In this document: one piece after another, positions 34,284-43,553 of the stretch
Position numbering within the stretch: the first letter of the stretch is position 1
Layout of the letters: each line of letters opens with the position of its first letter
DNA from: UBA1306 sp964396415
GTDB taxonomy: Bacteria > Spirochaetota > Spirochaetia > Treponematales > Rectinemataceae
Length of the DNA stretch: 64,000 nt
NCBI GenBank assembly: GCA_964396415.1
Contig: CAYNFM010000005.1
Coordinates: forward strand, 1-64,000
Direction of reading: 5' to 3'
Program-made: the position numbers and the translations under genes
The notes under the pieces: model-generated
The model's input: the letters and a program-made list of their open reading frames with translations, nothing else
Database searches by the model: none
Told to the model about the DNA's origin: nothing

Positions 34284-36233
34284 TTACTTCAGCTCGTATA
34301 GGCGCTTCAGCGTCTCGAGGTTTCTCTTGTTGATCGTCTTTGACCCCTCCGGCGTGTACGAATACTCTATGAGGTCGGCATAGACCCCGGCTATCCTGTG
34401 GCGGACGATCTTCATGGTCGAGTTGACCGTCCCGTCCTTGTCGCCGAAGGGCTCTGGAAGGATCTGAAATACGGCGGGCATCCACGCGGCCTGGACCTTC
34501 TTGGCCTTAGGATCGTCGCGGTATTTATCCAGCTCGTCCTTGATTCGCTCCAGCAGGGCATCTGCGCCCCGGATGCCCTCGGCTTCGATCAGCCGCTCCA
34601 TCCTGGCGGAATCGAGGCTGACCAGGGCCGTCACGTACCTGCGCTGCTCGCACCAGGCCATGATCTGATCGACGATGTCGGTCGCCGAGGCTACCGCCTC
34701 CTCGATTTCCTCGGGGCTGTACTTCTCGCCGTCCTCGGCGATAAGAAGCGCCTTCTCCCGCCCGACGACCACGAGGAATCCGTCCTTGTCCCAGTGGGCG
34801 AGGTCGCCTGTGTAGAGCCATCCGTCTCTGAGGGCCTCGGCGCTGGCCTCGGGGTTTTTAAAGTAGCCCTTCATGACGTTGCCGCCGCGTATCACGATTT
34901 CGGCATTCTCGCCCACGGCTGCCTCGCTGCCGTCCTCCTTTACGAGGCGGCAATCTATGGAAGCGCAGAGGGTGCCCGAAGTGCCGAATTTGTGCTTGAG
35001 AGGGCTGTTCGAGGAGATGATCGGCGCGGCCTCGGTGAGGCCGTAGCCCTGGTAGATGGGCACCCCTAAGGCCGCGAAGAATTCCTGCTGCTTGACGTCG
35101 AGGAGGGCCCCGCCGCCGACGCAATAGAGGATGCTTTTCCCGAAAACCGTCTTTTTGATTTTACTGAAGACGAGGGCCTTCGCGAGCATATAGGAGGGGA
35201 AGGCGCGCGCTCGGGTCGCGAGGGGAGGCCTATTCCATCCGTCCCCGTTCCAGGCTATCCCTGCGGCGATTCCGGCCTTGAAGAGCATCTCGATCGGTCC
35301 GCCTTTCTCCTCGACCCCGGACAGGATTTTCTTCATGAAATTACCCGACAAGGCGGGAACAGTCATGACGAAGGTAGGGTTCGCCTCTCTGAGATTGATC
35401 GGGATGTTGCGAAGGGTGGCGATGCCGCCGCCCCGCGAATCGACGAAGTAAAGGGACATCCCGATGACGAGGGCGATATAAAGGCCGGCTGTATGCGCGA
35501 AGGAGTGGTCGACCGGGAGGACGATGAGGGTGCGGAATCCTGCCGGCATCTTAAAGAGATCGACGCCGTCGCGGCAGTTGGTCCAGTAATTGAGATGGGT
35601 GAGCATGATGCCCTTGGGGTTGCCCGTCGTGCCGGAGGTATAGCAGATAGTGACGACGTCGTCTTCCTCGGCTTCGGCCGCGATGGCATCGAGGCGGGCG
35701 GAAAGGTCCGAACCGCTCGCCTCGATCGCCTTTCGGGCTTCCTGGCAGGCCTCGTCGAATCCGATGACCCGCTCGGAGGCGACGCCGTACCTGGTTGCGG
35801 TCTCGCGGGCGAAAGCGCAGTCCTCGTCGAGATAGAGGAGGACTATTCCCTTGTTTCTCAGCGACGCGAAGGAAGCGAGGATCTTCTCCAGTTGGTTCCT
35901 GCTCGTGAGGATAGCCATCGCATCGGAGTGGTCCAGGCGAAAAGGTATTTCCTCCGCGAGCAGCTTGATAGAAAGGGGTACCGATACGCAGCCGGCGTAG
36001 AGCATGCCGATTTCTCCCATGACCCATTCCGGACTGCCCTCCGCCGCTATCGCCAGGCGATCCCCCTTCCGGAAGTCCTTCGAGACGAGCCACGCGGCGA
36101 ATCGGCGGGCGCGTTCGCGCGACTCGGCGAAGGAGACCGAAATCCAACCTGAGCTCCCCTTCTTCAGTGCGTAGGGATGCGAGCCCCACTTCGCGGCGGC
36201 TTCGTCCATCATGCGGAGGATCGTACGCTTCAT
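34284..36233 (-). CDS. Long-chain acyl-CoA synthetase (AMP-binding)
   Basis: A 649-residue adenylate-forming ligase, activating fatty acids with ATP and CoA. ICYTSGTTGNPKGIMLTHLN is the AMP-binding P-loop, YQGYGLTEAAPIISSN the second motif and GWLYTGDLAHWDKDGFLVVVGREKALLI the hinge region. Length and motifs fit FadD15/ACSL-like enzymes. I start at the ATG at 36233; an in-frame ATG at 36374 covers the divergent prs promoter. No other fatty-acid gene is adjacent. Confidence 0.9.
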   Translation of the reverse strand: MKRTILRMMDEAAAKWGSHPYALKKGSSGWISVSFAESRERARRFAAWLVSKDFRKGDRLAIAAEGSPEWVMGEIGMLYAGCVSVPLSIKLLAEEIPFRLDHSDAMAILTSRNQLEKILASFASLRNKGIVLLYLDEDCAFARETATRYGVASERVIGFDEACQEARKAIEASGSDLSARLDAIAAEAEEDDVVTICYTSGTTGNPKGIMLTHLNYWTNCRDGVDLFKMPAGFRTLIVLPVDHSFAHTAGLYIALVIGMSLYFVDSRGGGIATLRNIPINLREANPTFVMTVPALSGNFMKKILSGVEEKGGPIEMLFKAGIAAGIAWNGDGWNRPPLATRARAFPSYMLAKALVFSKIKKTVFGKSILYCVGGGALLDVKQQEFFAALGVPIYQGYGLTEAAPIISSNSPLKHKFGTSGTLCASIDCRLVKEDGSEAAVGENAEIVIRGGNVMKGYFKNPEASAEALRDGWLYTGDLAHWDKDGFLVVVGREKALLIAEDGEKYSPEEIEEAVASATDIVDQIMAWCEQRRYVTALVSLDSARMERLIEAEGIRGADALLERIKDELDKYRDDPKAKKVQAAWMPAVFQILPEPFGDKDGTVNSTMKIVRHRIAGVYADLIEYSYTPEGSKTINKRNLETLKRLYELK

Positions 36234-36310
36234 CGCCCGAGGATAGCATGGGGCGACATGGCGGTAAAGCGAAGCCTCCTTCGGCCGGGATTCGCGCCGA
36301 GGTCCGGGCA

Positions 36311-36339
36311 TTGACACCGGGGGCCCGAAAGGGTAGCTT
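36311..36339 (+). promoter_or_regulatory. prs promoter
   Basis: TTGACA (36311-36316), a 17-base spacer and TAGCTT (36334-36339), leaving a leader of about 27 bases to the prs ATG. Confidence 0.65.
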
Positions 36340-36372
36340 ATTTCCAAGCCCCGTCGACTGAAGGTACTCCGC

Positions 36373-37749
36373 ATGAGCTACTCCGATCCCACGAAGCTCG
36401 GAATCCTGGCATGTCCTGGCGCCGATGCATTCGCGAATCAGGTGATCCGCAGGCTCGCAGGAATCTACAAGCGCAGGTTCGACCGCAAGACCGCGGCCCT
36501 GGCCTCGCGTTACCATATTTCGCAAGAGCTCGTGACTCAAAAGGTCAACTTCGACAACGATATACAATCGAGTCTCCTCTATATCCCCGGCAACGTAAAT
36601 CGCTATAGGCCCCCCCGATTCAAGGTGAACGCGAGACATACTTATTTCCCCAACGGGGAGGTCAAGACCGAGATTCTCGATTCGGTCCGGGGCCAGGACC
36701 TGTACATCTTCCAGGATATCGAGAACCATCAGCCCATCGCCTTCAACGACGGCGCGGTGCATAGGAACCTATCGGTCAACGATCACCTCTTTTCCCTCTT
36801 CGTCACCGTCGACGCGGCAGTCCAAGCCGGGGCGGATCACGTGAACCTCGTGCTGCCCGCCTATCCCTACGGCAGGCAGCATAAACGCAAGGGTCGCGAG
36901 GGGCTTACGGCGTCTCGCGTTGGGCAGATGCTCGAGAACCTGGGAGTGACCCGCATCATCACTCTCGACATCCACTCCAAGGAGATCGAGAACTGCTTCA
37001 ACCATCTCCACCTCGAGAACCTCCATGCCTCGCTTCAGGTGATCGAGAAGCTCATCGGGATCATCGACATCTCGAAAGAAGATCTCGTAGTCCTCGCTCC
37101 GGACACCGGGGCGGTCGATCGCAACAAGTTCTACGCCAATGCCCTTCAAAAGCCCCTGGCCCTGCTCTATAAGGAGCGCGACTACTCCAAGGTCTCGCGT
37201 AGCGCCGCGGATTCGAATATCAGCGAGATGAAGCTGCTCGGCGAGGTCAAGGGCAAGACCGTATTCGTGGCCGACGACATGATCGGCACGGGCGGCACCC
37301 TCATCAAAGGCATGAAGAACCTCCGCGACCTCGGGGCGGCGCGCGTGATCTGCGCGGTCTCCCTGCCCCTCTTTTCCGGCGGCGCGATCGAGGACTTCGA
37401 GGCGGCTTACAGACAGGGGCTGTTCTTCAGGATCATCGGGACCAACGCCGTGTACCACAAGGAACTTCTCCAGAAGGAATGGTATATCCAGGCCGACGTA
37501 ACCGGCCTATTCGCCCAAATCATCAGCCTCGTGCATCATAATCGTTCCGTATCCTCGATGCTCGACAATCGCGAGCTCGTGGCGAAGCGGATCAAGAAGC
37601 AGCTGGAGCGGATGGCCAAGGAGGGGATCTCCGGATTTCCCGCTCACGGCGCTCAGGCGACGCACCAGCGCCTCGTTCCGGCCACGAGGCCGGAGCGCGA
37701 GGAGGCGGATGACGAGCCTCTCCCGCACGGAGCGGCGCAGGAGCGATGA
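36373..37749 (+). CDS. prs: Ribose-phosphate pyrophosphokinase, long form
   Basis: Makes PRPP from ribose 5-phosphate and ATP, the substrate of PurF downstream. The 458-residue protein is about 140 residues longer than classical Prs. Conserved parts are LPAYPYGRQHKRKGREGLTASRVGQ, TLDIHSKEIENCF and the PRPP loop FVADDMIGTGGTLIKG. Extra sequence lies in the N-terminal half (IQSSLLYIPGNVNRYRPPRFKV) and in a C-terminal tail past residue 400 that ends with many charged residues. It overlaps the HAD gene by ATGA. Confidence 0.92.
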   Translation: MSYSDPTKLGILACPGADAFANQVIRRLAGIYKRRFDRKTAALASRYHISQELVTQKVNFDNDIQSSLLYIPGNVNRYRPPRFKVNARHTYFPNGEVKTEILDSVRGQDLYIFQDIENHQPIAFNDGAVHRNLSVNDHLFSLFVTVDAAVQAGADHVNLVLPAYPYGRQHKRKGREGLTASRVGQMLENLGVTRIITLDIHSKEIENCFNHLHLENLHASLQVIEKLIGIIDISKEDLVVLAPDTGAVDRNKFYANALQKPLALLYKERDYSKVSRSAADSNISEMKLLGEVKGKTVFVADDMIGTGGTLIKGMKNLRDLGAARVICAVSLPLFSGGAIEDFEAAYRQGLFFRIIGTNAVYHKELLQKEWYIQADVTGLFAQIISLVHHNRSVSSMLDNRELVAKRIKKQLERMAKEGISGFPAHGAQATHQRLVPATRPEREEADDEPLPHGAAQER

Positions 37750-38423
37750 GGATCCTCGCGATCGGGGCCGAACCCGCCGCATTGATTTTCGATCTCGATA
37801 GCACCTTGTATTCCAATCCCGAGTTCGCGGCCTTTCAGGAGAATGTCCTCGTCGCGAGACTCGGCCGCGAGCTGGGGCTGACGCCCGAGGCCGCGGCGGC
37901 GAGGATAGAGGCGCTCAGGACGGAGCGATCGAATGCCGGACTCGGCAAGACGAGCCTCGGACGCTTGTTCGCCGAGCTCGGCATCGACATCGCCACGAGC
38001 GTACGCTGGCGCGAGGAATGCATCGAGCCGGCCGAGTGGCTGCATAGGGACGCGATGCTCGACCGGTCCCTCGGCCTTCTCTCCGAGCGCTATTCCCTCG
38101 CCCTCGCGACCAACAATCCGAGACTCGTCGGCGAGAAGAGCTTGGGGGCTCTCGGCGTGCGATCCAGGTTCGCGGTCCTGGTCGGCCTCGACGATACGCT
38201 GCGCAGCAAGCCGGCGAGGGAGCCTTTCCAAGAGACGGCGCGCCGTCTCGGCGTCGAGGCCTCGCGCTGCGTATCGATAGGAGATCGCTTCGAAGTGGAC
38301 CTGGCGCCTGCGCTGGATCTGGGGATGGGAGCGATCCTCGTCGACGGCGTCGAGGACGTCTATAGCCTTCCCGCGACCTTCGCCGGGAAGCTTCCCTCTC
38401 CTCGACAGGCCGGTCAAGCTTGA
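37746..38423 (+). CDS. HAD-family hydrolase
   Basis: A 225-residue phosphatase-like protein. Motif I is IFDLDSTLYSN (D18 and D20 as nucleophile and acid), ALATNNPRLV gives motif II, and VSIGDRFEVDLAPALDLGMGAILV motifs III-IV with the metal-binding acidic residues. It resembles pyrimidine 5'-nucleotidase or phosphoglycolate-type HADs. Coupling to prs and its position before purF suggest a role in nucleotide or sugar-phosphate clearance (inference). The purF promoter overlaps its end. Confidence 0.85.
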   Translation: MRILAIGAEPAALIFDLDSTLYSNPEFAAFQENVLVARLGRELGLTPEAAAARIEALRTERSNAGLGKTSLGRLFAELGIDIATSVRWREECIEPAEWLHRDAMLDRSLGLLSERYSLALATNNPRLVGEKSLGALGVRSRFAVLVGLDDTLRSKPAREPFQETARRLGVEASRCVSIGDRFEVDLAPALDLGMGAILVDGVEDVYSLPATFAGKLPSPRQAGQA

Positions 38424-38449
38424 CCACGCGCGCCCGAGCCTGCTACTAT
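38420..38449 (+). promoter_or_regulatory. purF operon promoter, leaderless type
   Basis: TTGACC (38420-38425), an 18-base spacer and TACTAT (38444-38449). The ATG of purF follows only five bases later, so transcription should start at or next to the start codon. The -35 overlaps the last codons of the HAD gene. Confidence 0.6.
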
Positions 38450-38454
38450 CCGGC

Positions 38455-39861
38455 ATGGAGCCTAGCGCCCACACTGCTTCGAGCCTCGGACACTTTTGCG
38501 GCGTAGCCGGCATTCGTTCGCCGGATCCTGTAGATATTCCCAGAGCCCTCTTCTACATGCTTTTCTCTCTCCAGCATCGAGGACAGGAATCCTGCGGCAT
38601 CGCCTGGGAGGAAGAGGGGAAATGGCGCTCCAGGCGCGAGCTGGGCATGGTCGCCCCCGTCCTCGGCAGGTACCTGCAAGAGTCTCATCCCTCGCGCCTC
38701 GGCATCGGGCACGTCCGATACGCGACGGCCGGAGGCACGAGCGTACAGAACGCCCAGCCGATAGTCGTAGACTGCAACAAGGGCAGGATCGCCCTCGCCC
38801 ATAACGGCAACATCTCGAACGGAGGGGAGCTGCGCGGGGCCCTGACCGAGGAAGGCTCGATCTTCCAGGGCACCGCGGACTCGGAGCTCATACTCCACGC
38901 GCTCTCGCGCTCGCGCAAGGGCGATCGGGAAGGCTTTCTTCGAGAGGCCCTCGAACCGCTCGAGGGCGCCTATAGCCTGGCCGTCATGCACGAGGATGCC
39001 CTCATCGCCGCGAGGGACCCTTCGGGATTCCGGCCTCTATATGTCGGGCGATCGGGCAGGACTATCTTCGTCGCTTCCGAAACGTGCGCCCTGCACGCCC
39101 TGGCGCCCGAGGAATACAGGGAAGTCGAGCCAGGCGAGGTCGTCATATTCGACGACGCGGGCGAACGCTCTTTTTCCCTGGAACCCAAGCTGCCCCCCCA
39201 TCGATGCGTATTCGAGCTCATCTATTTCGCTCGGCCCGACTCGGAGGTCTTCGGCAGATCGGTCCATGCGGCGCGCGTCCTCCTCGGAGAGGCCCTCGCG
39301 GCCCAGGACGCCGGCTGCGTCGACGCGGATATAGTCATACCGGTACCGGACTCGGGCAATATCTCGGCCATCGGCTACGCGCGCAAAGCCTGCCTGCCCT
39401 TCGATTTCGGCCTCGCGAGAAACCACTACGCCGGGAGGAGCTTCATCCTGCCCACGAGGGACCAGCGCGAGCTGATGGCTAGGCTCAAGCTCCACGCCGT
39501 GCCGGAGGTCGTCGCCGGAAAGCGGGTCGTCATGATAGACGACTCCCTCGTGCGCGGGACGACGAGCCGCATCATCGTGGGACTTCTCCGCGAGGCGGGA
39601 GCGAAGGAAGTCCACCTCCGGCTCGCCGCTCCCGAGCTCAAATGGCCCTGCTACTACGGCATAGACATACCCGACAGGGACGCCCTCATCTCCAATCGCC
39701 TCGATCCCGACGGCATAGCCCGCGAGATCGGGGCGGACTCGGTCCGATTCCTGCCGGTTTCTCGGCTCCTCGAGGTCCTCGGCGATCGCGGCTTCTGTAG
39801 CGCATGCTTCGACGGCCATCATCCTTTCCCGCTGAAAGCGGGCCGAAAGGGAAGCTCATGA
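38455..39861 (+). CDS. purF: Amidophosphoribosyltransferase
   Basis: First committed step of purine synthesis: PRPP plus glutamine to phosphoribosylamine. The glutaminase nucleophile is C15 (HFCGVAGIRS), so a 14-residue propeptide must be removed. SLQHRGQESCGIAW, GIGHVRYATAGG and HNGNISN follow in the N-terminal half, and the PRPP loop VVMIDDSLVRGTTSR lies in the C-terminal half. It heads purF-purM-purN-purD, with overlaps between all genes. Confidence 0.96.
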   Translation: MEPSAHTASSLGHFCGVAGIRSPDPVDIPRALFYMLFSLQHRGQESCGIAWEEEGKWRSRRELGMVAPVLGRYLQESHPSRLGIGHVRYATAGGTSVQNAQPIVVDCNKGRIALAHNGNISNGGELRGALTEEGSIFQGTADSELILHALSRSRKGDREGFLREALEPLEGAYSLAVMHEDALIAARDPSGFRPLYVGRSGRTIFVASETCALHALAPEEYREVEPGEVVIFDDAGERSFSLEPKLPPHRCVFELIYFARPDSEVFGRSVHAARVLLGEALAAQDAGCVDADIVIPVPDSGNISAIGYARKACLPFDFGLARNHYAGRSFILPTRDQRELMARLKLHAVPEVVAGKRVVMIDDSLVRGTTSRIIVGLLREAGAKEVHLRLAAPELKWPCYYGIDIPDRDALISNRLDPDGIAREIGADSVRFLPVSRLLEVLGDRGFCSACFDGHHPFPLKAGRKGSS

Positions 39862-40820
39862 GCGGACTGGATTACGAGAAAGCCGGAGTCTCGATACGCA
39901 AGGGCGACGATTTCGCCGAGTTCATCAAAGGCCTACCCTCGAAGGCGGTGTCCAAGGGCATAGGCGGCTTCGCGGGAGGCGCCGCCCTCGACCTGCGCGG
40001 CTATCGCGAGCCGGTCCTCCTCTCGACGACCGACGGCGTAGGGACCAAGCTCCTCGTCGCGAAGAAGCTCGGACGCTACGACACGATCGGCATAGACCTC
40101 GTCGCGATGAGCGTCAACGACCTCGTCGTCTGCGGCGCCAGACCCATGCAGTTCCTCGACTACATCGCCTGCGGGAAGATGGACGAAGGCCTGCTCCACG
40201 CCGTCATCGAGGGCGTCGTCGCGGGCTGCGAGCAGGCTGGCTGCGATCTCACGGGGGGCGAGACCGCGGAGATGCCGGACCTATACGGCCCCGACGACAT
40301 CGACCTCGCGGGCTTCGCCGTCGGCATCGTGGAGAAGAACAAGATGCTGCCCAGGCTCGACCGCATGGAGGAAGGCGACCTCGTGCTCGGCATGCCGAGC
40401 AGGGGCGTCCACTCGAACGGCTACAGCCTCGCGCGCAAGGCCGTCGATCCCGAGGACCGAGCGACATGGCAGGAGCTCCTCGTCCCTACGAAGATCTACG
40501 TGCGCGAGCTTCTCGATCTGATATCCACCGGGAGAGTGCTGGGCGCCGCCCATATCACCGGCTCGGGACTCGGCGGCAACGTGGAGCGCGTGATACCTCG
40601 CGAGCTGCGCGCGCGCTTCTCCTGGGACTGGGAAGTCCCGCCGATCTTCGCGAAGATCCAATCGGGCGGCAAAGTCGTCGACGAGGAGATGCGGTCGGTA
40701 TTCAACATGGGCATCGGAATGGCGGTCGTCGCGAAGCGCGAGGAGGCCGAGGGCCTCGTCGAGATCGCCGCCTCCAAGGGCATCCCCCTTTTCCGGGCCG
40801 GAGAGCTGGTTCGTGGCTAG
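39858..40820 (+). CDS. purM: Phosphoribosylformylglycinamidine cyclo-ligase
   Basis: AIR synthetase, fifth step of purine synthesis. The 320-residue protein starts MSGLDYEKAGVSIRKGDDF and carries TTDGVGTKLLVAKKLGRYDTIGIDLVAMSVNDLVVCGA, GGETAEMPDLY and THITGSG-like AAHITGSGLGGNVERVIP. The ATG overlaps the purF stop by four bases. A longer frame to 39804 overlaps purF and is not conserved. Confidence 0.96.
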   Translation: MSGLDYEKAGVSIRKGDDFAEFIKGLPSKAVSKGIGGFAGGAALDLRGYREPVLLSTTDGVGTKLLVAKKLGRYDTIGIDLVAMSVNDLVVCGARPMQFLDYIACGKMDEGLLHAVIEGVVAGCEQAGCDLTGGETAEMPDLYGPDDIDLAGFAVGIVEKNKMLPRLDRMEEGDLVLGMPSRGVHSNGYSLARKAVDPEDRATWQELLVPTKIYVRELLDLISTGRVLGAAHITGSGLGGNVERVIPRELRARFSWDWEVPPIFAKIQSGGKVVDEEMRSVFNMGIGMAVVAKREEAEGLVEIAASKGIPLFRAGELVRG

Positions 40821-41418
40821 GCTCGCCGTCCTGGCGAGCGGCAATGGATCGAATTTCCAGGCCCTCGCGGATTCGATCCGCGAGGATAGGGAAGGCAAGC
40901 CCGTCCGCGGGGGGCACGAATGCGTCCTCCTGATCCACGACCGAAAGGCGGCCTTCGCCGCGCAGAGGGCCGCGCGCCTCGGGATTCCGTTTCGCCACAT
41001 CAGCTATTTCGAGCGCGCAGGCGGCGAGGCGGAAGCGGAGATGGCCGCCGCGCTGGACGAGGTCCGCGCGGATATTATCGCCCTGGCAGGCTTCATGCGC
41101 ATCCTTTCTCCCTCCTTCGTCGAGGCCCGGCATGGGCGAATCGCGAACGTCCATCCCTCCCTCCTGCCTAAGTGGCCCGGGGCGCGCGCGATCGAACGCG
41201 CCTTCGAGGCCGGGGACCTGGAATTCGGCGTTACGGTGCATTTGGTGGATGCGGGAATGGATAGCGGTCCGATCATCTCCCGCGCGTCCTTCAAGGCCGA
41301 GTCGGGCTCCGCATTGGCCGACATCGAATCGCGGATTCACGAGATAGAGCACGAGATCTATCCGAAGGCCGTGCTGGGCCTCCTCGACGCGATCGACGAG
41401 GAAAGGAGAAGGACGTGA
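40813..41418 (+). CDS. purN: Phosphoribosylglycinamide formyltransferase
   Basis: Formyl-THF-dependent GART, third step of purine synthesis. It begins LAVLASGNGSNFQALADSI. The catalytic Asn-His pair is in NVHPSLLPKWPG and the Asp in VDAGMDSGPII. At 201 residues it is of normal length. It overlaps purM by eight bases and purD by four. Confidence 0.95.
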   Translation: MARLAVLASGNGSNFQALADSIREDREGKPVRGGHECVLLIHDRKAAFAAQRAARLGIPFRHISYFERAGGEAEAEMAAALDEVRADIIALAGFMRILSPSFVEARHGRIANVHPSLLPKWPGARAIERAFEAGDLEFGVTVHLVDAGMDSGPIISRASFKAESGSALADIESRIHEIEHEIYPKAVLGLLDAIDEERRRT

Positions 41419-42680
41419 AGGTGCTGATAGCCGGCTCGGGCGCGCGCGAGCACGCCCTGGCCTGGGCCGTATCGAGGACCGGCGATCGGGTCTACTGCGC
41501 CCCCGGCAACGCCGGCACCGGGAGCCTCGCCTCGAACATCCCCGTCGATCCGGAGGATACGGCGGCGGTTCTCTCCGCCGTGCGGGAATTCGGCATAGAC
41601 CTCGTAGTCGTGGGGCCGGAGGGCCCGCTGGCGGCGGGCCTGGTCGACGCCCTCGAAGCCGAGCGCGTGCCGGTATTCGGACCGGCGAAGAAGGCGGCCC
41701 AGCTCGAGTGCAGCAAGGCCTTCGCCCGCTCTTTTTCCGAGCGTTGGGGCGTACCCAGCGCTCGAACGGCGCGTCTCTCCGATTCGGCCGCCCTGCGCCG
41801 CTTCATAGACGAGAATCGCGGGCGGCGCATCGTCCTCAAGAAGAGCGGGCTCGCGGCGGGCAAGGGCGTACTGGAATCGGACGATCCATCGGAGCTCGCG
41901 GCCTTCGGCGAGGCGGTCCTCGCCTCGGACGAGCTCTTGGCCGAGGATTTCCTCGTCGGCCGCGAGCTCTCGGTCTTCGCGCTCTGCGACCGCAGCGACC
42001 ATCTAGTCCTTCCTGCCTGCGCCGACCACAAGAAGGCGGGAATGGGCGACACCGGACCCAATACCGGCGGAATGGGCGCGGTCTGTCCCGTTCCCTATGC
42101 GGACGCAGGCGCCATGGCCAGGATCGAGCGCGAGATCGTCGAGCCGACCTTCCGAGGCATGGAGGCGGAAGGTCTCAGGTACCGAGGGCTGCTTTTCTTC
42201 GGGATAATGATTACCGAAGATGGCCCCAAGCTCCTCGAGTACAATGTGCGATTCGGCGATCCCGAGACGCAATCCCTTCTCCCCCTCCTCGAGACGAGCG
42301 CGAGCGAGATTCTACACGGAGTCGCGCGCGGGGCGCTTTGCTCCCTGCGCGCGCGGTTTTCCGGCGAGACCGCCTGCGGCGTGGTGATCGCCGCGCCGGG
42401 CTACCCGGGGAATTACCCCAAAGGCCTGTCGGTCGAGCTGAGCGCAGGAGGAGAGCCGGCGAGCGGCGGCGGGAAAGCCGGAGCCTTATTGTTCCATGCC
42501 TCGACCTCGAGCGGCATCGACGGCCGCTTGCGGACTGGTGGCGGCCGATGCTTTACCGCGGTCGGAATAGGCGAAAATTGGATAGCCGCCCGAGAGGCGG
42601 CCTATTCCCTCGCGAGCCGCGTAGGCTTCGAAGGAGCCTGGTTCAGACCCGATATAGGATCGAAAATTTACGGCCTATAA
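41415..42680 (+). CDS. purD: Phosphoribosylamine-glycine ligase
   Basis: GAR synthetase, second step of purine synthesis. The ATP-grasp protein of 421 residues has VLIAGSGAREHALAWAV at the start, VVGPEGPLAAGLVDAL, DHKKAGMGDTGPNTGGMGAV and EYNVRFGDPETQSLLPLL. It is the last gene of the purFMND operon and ends one base from a convergent gene, with no visible terminator between. Confidence 0.96.
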   Translation: MKVLIAGSGAREHALAWAVSRTGDRVYCAPGNAGTGSLASNIPVDPEDTAAVLSAVREFGIDLVVVGPEGPLAAGLVDALEAERVPVFGPAKKAAQLECSKAFARSFSERWGVPSARTARLSDSAALRRFIDENRGRRIVLKKSGLAAGKGVLESDDPSELAAFGEAVLASDELLAEDFLVGRELSVFALCDRSDHLVLPACADHKKAGMGDTGPNTGGMGAVCPVPYADAGAMARIEREIVEPTFRGMEAEGLRYRGLLFFGIMITEDGPKLLEYNVRFGDPETQSLLPLLETSASEILHGVARGALCSLRARFSGETACGVVIAAPGYPGNYPKGLSVELSAGGEPASGGGKAGALLFHASTSSGIDGRLRTGGGRCFTAVGIGENWIAAREAAYSLASRVGFEGAWFRPDIGSKIYGL

Positions 42681-42681
42681 A

Positions 42682-43503
42682 CTATTTGGCGGAGAATTTA
42701 GCCGAAAACCACCTGTATAAGGCCTCGGCCCTGTTGGCGAAGGATTCCCCGAGCCTCCCCTTGAAGATGGCAGGCGCATCGGTCCCGCTTTCGACATAGA
42801 AGAGGAGGCCATCCTCGGCTTGGATCACGAGGAGCCTCGTATTCAAGGTCGAGGGAGCGATGAGAGGCAGGGGGCCATAGCTCATCCGCGTGAGGTTGCT
42901 GCTTTTCAGCAGGATAGCGTTTGGATAGGAACGGTAATCGTAACGGTAGGTGTTCGCGCCGAAGCTCAGGTCGCGCTGGAAGGCGAAGAGGGTTTCGGTC
43001 GCGGGCAGGGCGCCGGGCGCTGGAGGCGCGGGATCAGGGACCCTGGCCTTGGACGAAGGATCGTCGATGATGAAGGACTCGGCGTAGAATGTCCGCATCG
43101 ACTTGCGGCTCACGGAATAGTATTCGATGCCCTGGAGCGAGCCGAGGGACCTGAGTATGCCGTAAATCGTGGCGAGCTCGGTCGACATCGCGGCATCGTC
43201 GGCGGGCTTCGGCCGAGGGAGGACGAAAACGGCTTCGACCAGAAGCGATGGCTTTTCCGACGCCAAGGCGTCTCGGATGCTGTCCGATCCCTGATGGAGG
43301 GGAAGCAATCCGGGTTCGCCGGAACTCGTGCGGACGGCCTTGCCCGAGGCTGCGAGCTGGCCGGCGGCGTCGGCCGGAAAAAGCCTAGCGAGGAGAGAGC
43401 CTGTCGGGGCCGAAGAATTCAGGGCGTAAGCGCACCCGGCGTCGGCGATCGCCAGGAAGAGGGCGGCTGAAAGCGCGGCGATGGTCATATTATGGCTCGA
43501 CAT
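42682..43503 (-). CDS. Secreted protein of unknown function, spirochaete type
   Basis: A 273-residue protein from the ATG at 43503 (MSSHNMTIAALSAALFLAIADAG), with an N-terminal signal sequence. The mature part has no catalytic motif I recognise; it is moderately charged, with GIEYYSVSRKSMRTFYAESF and FGANTYRYDYRSYPNAILL as the most conserved-looking segments. It may belong to a spirochaete family of the DUF6675 type, but I am not certain. An in-frame extension to 44019 overlaps the next gene and is out of character. It is convergent with purD. Confidence 0.7.
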   Translation of the reverse strand: MSSHNMTIAALSAALFLAIADAGCAYALNSSAPTGSLLARLFPADAAGQLAASGKAVRTSSGEPGLLPLHQGSDSIRDALASEKPSLLVEAVFVLPRPKPADDAAMSTELATIYGILRSLGSLQGIEYYSVSRKSMRTFYAESFIIDDPSSKARVPDPAPPAPGALPATETLFAFQRDLSFGANTYRYDYRSYPNAILLKSSNLTRMSYGPLPLIAPSTLNTRLLVIQAEDGLLFYVESGTDAPAIFKGRLGESFANRAEALYRWFSAKFSAK

Positions 43504-43553
43504 GGGAGTAATATACTCCGGCCCCGGCCCTTCCCGGCTATAGGCTCGCCTCG

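Noticed and set aside
36836..36848. Second parS site in prs (ATCACGTGAAC)
   Set aside because: Only the central 10 bases fit; the outer bases do not, and it lies in a conserved coding segment.
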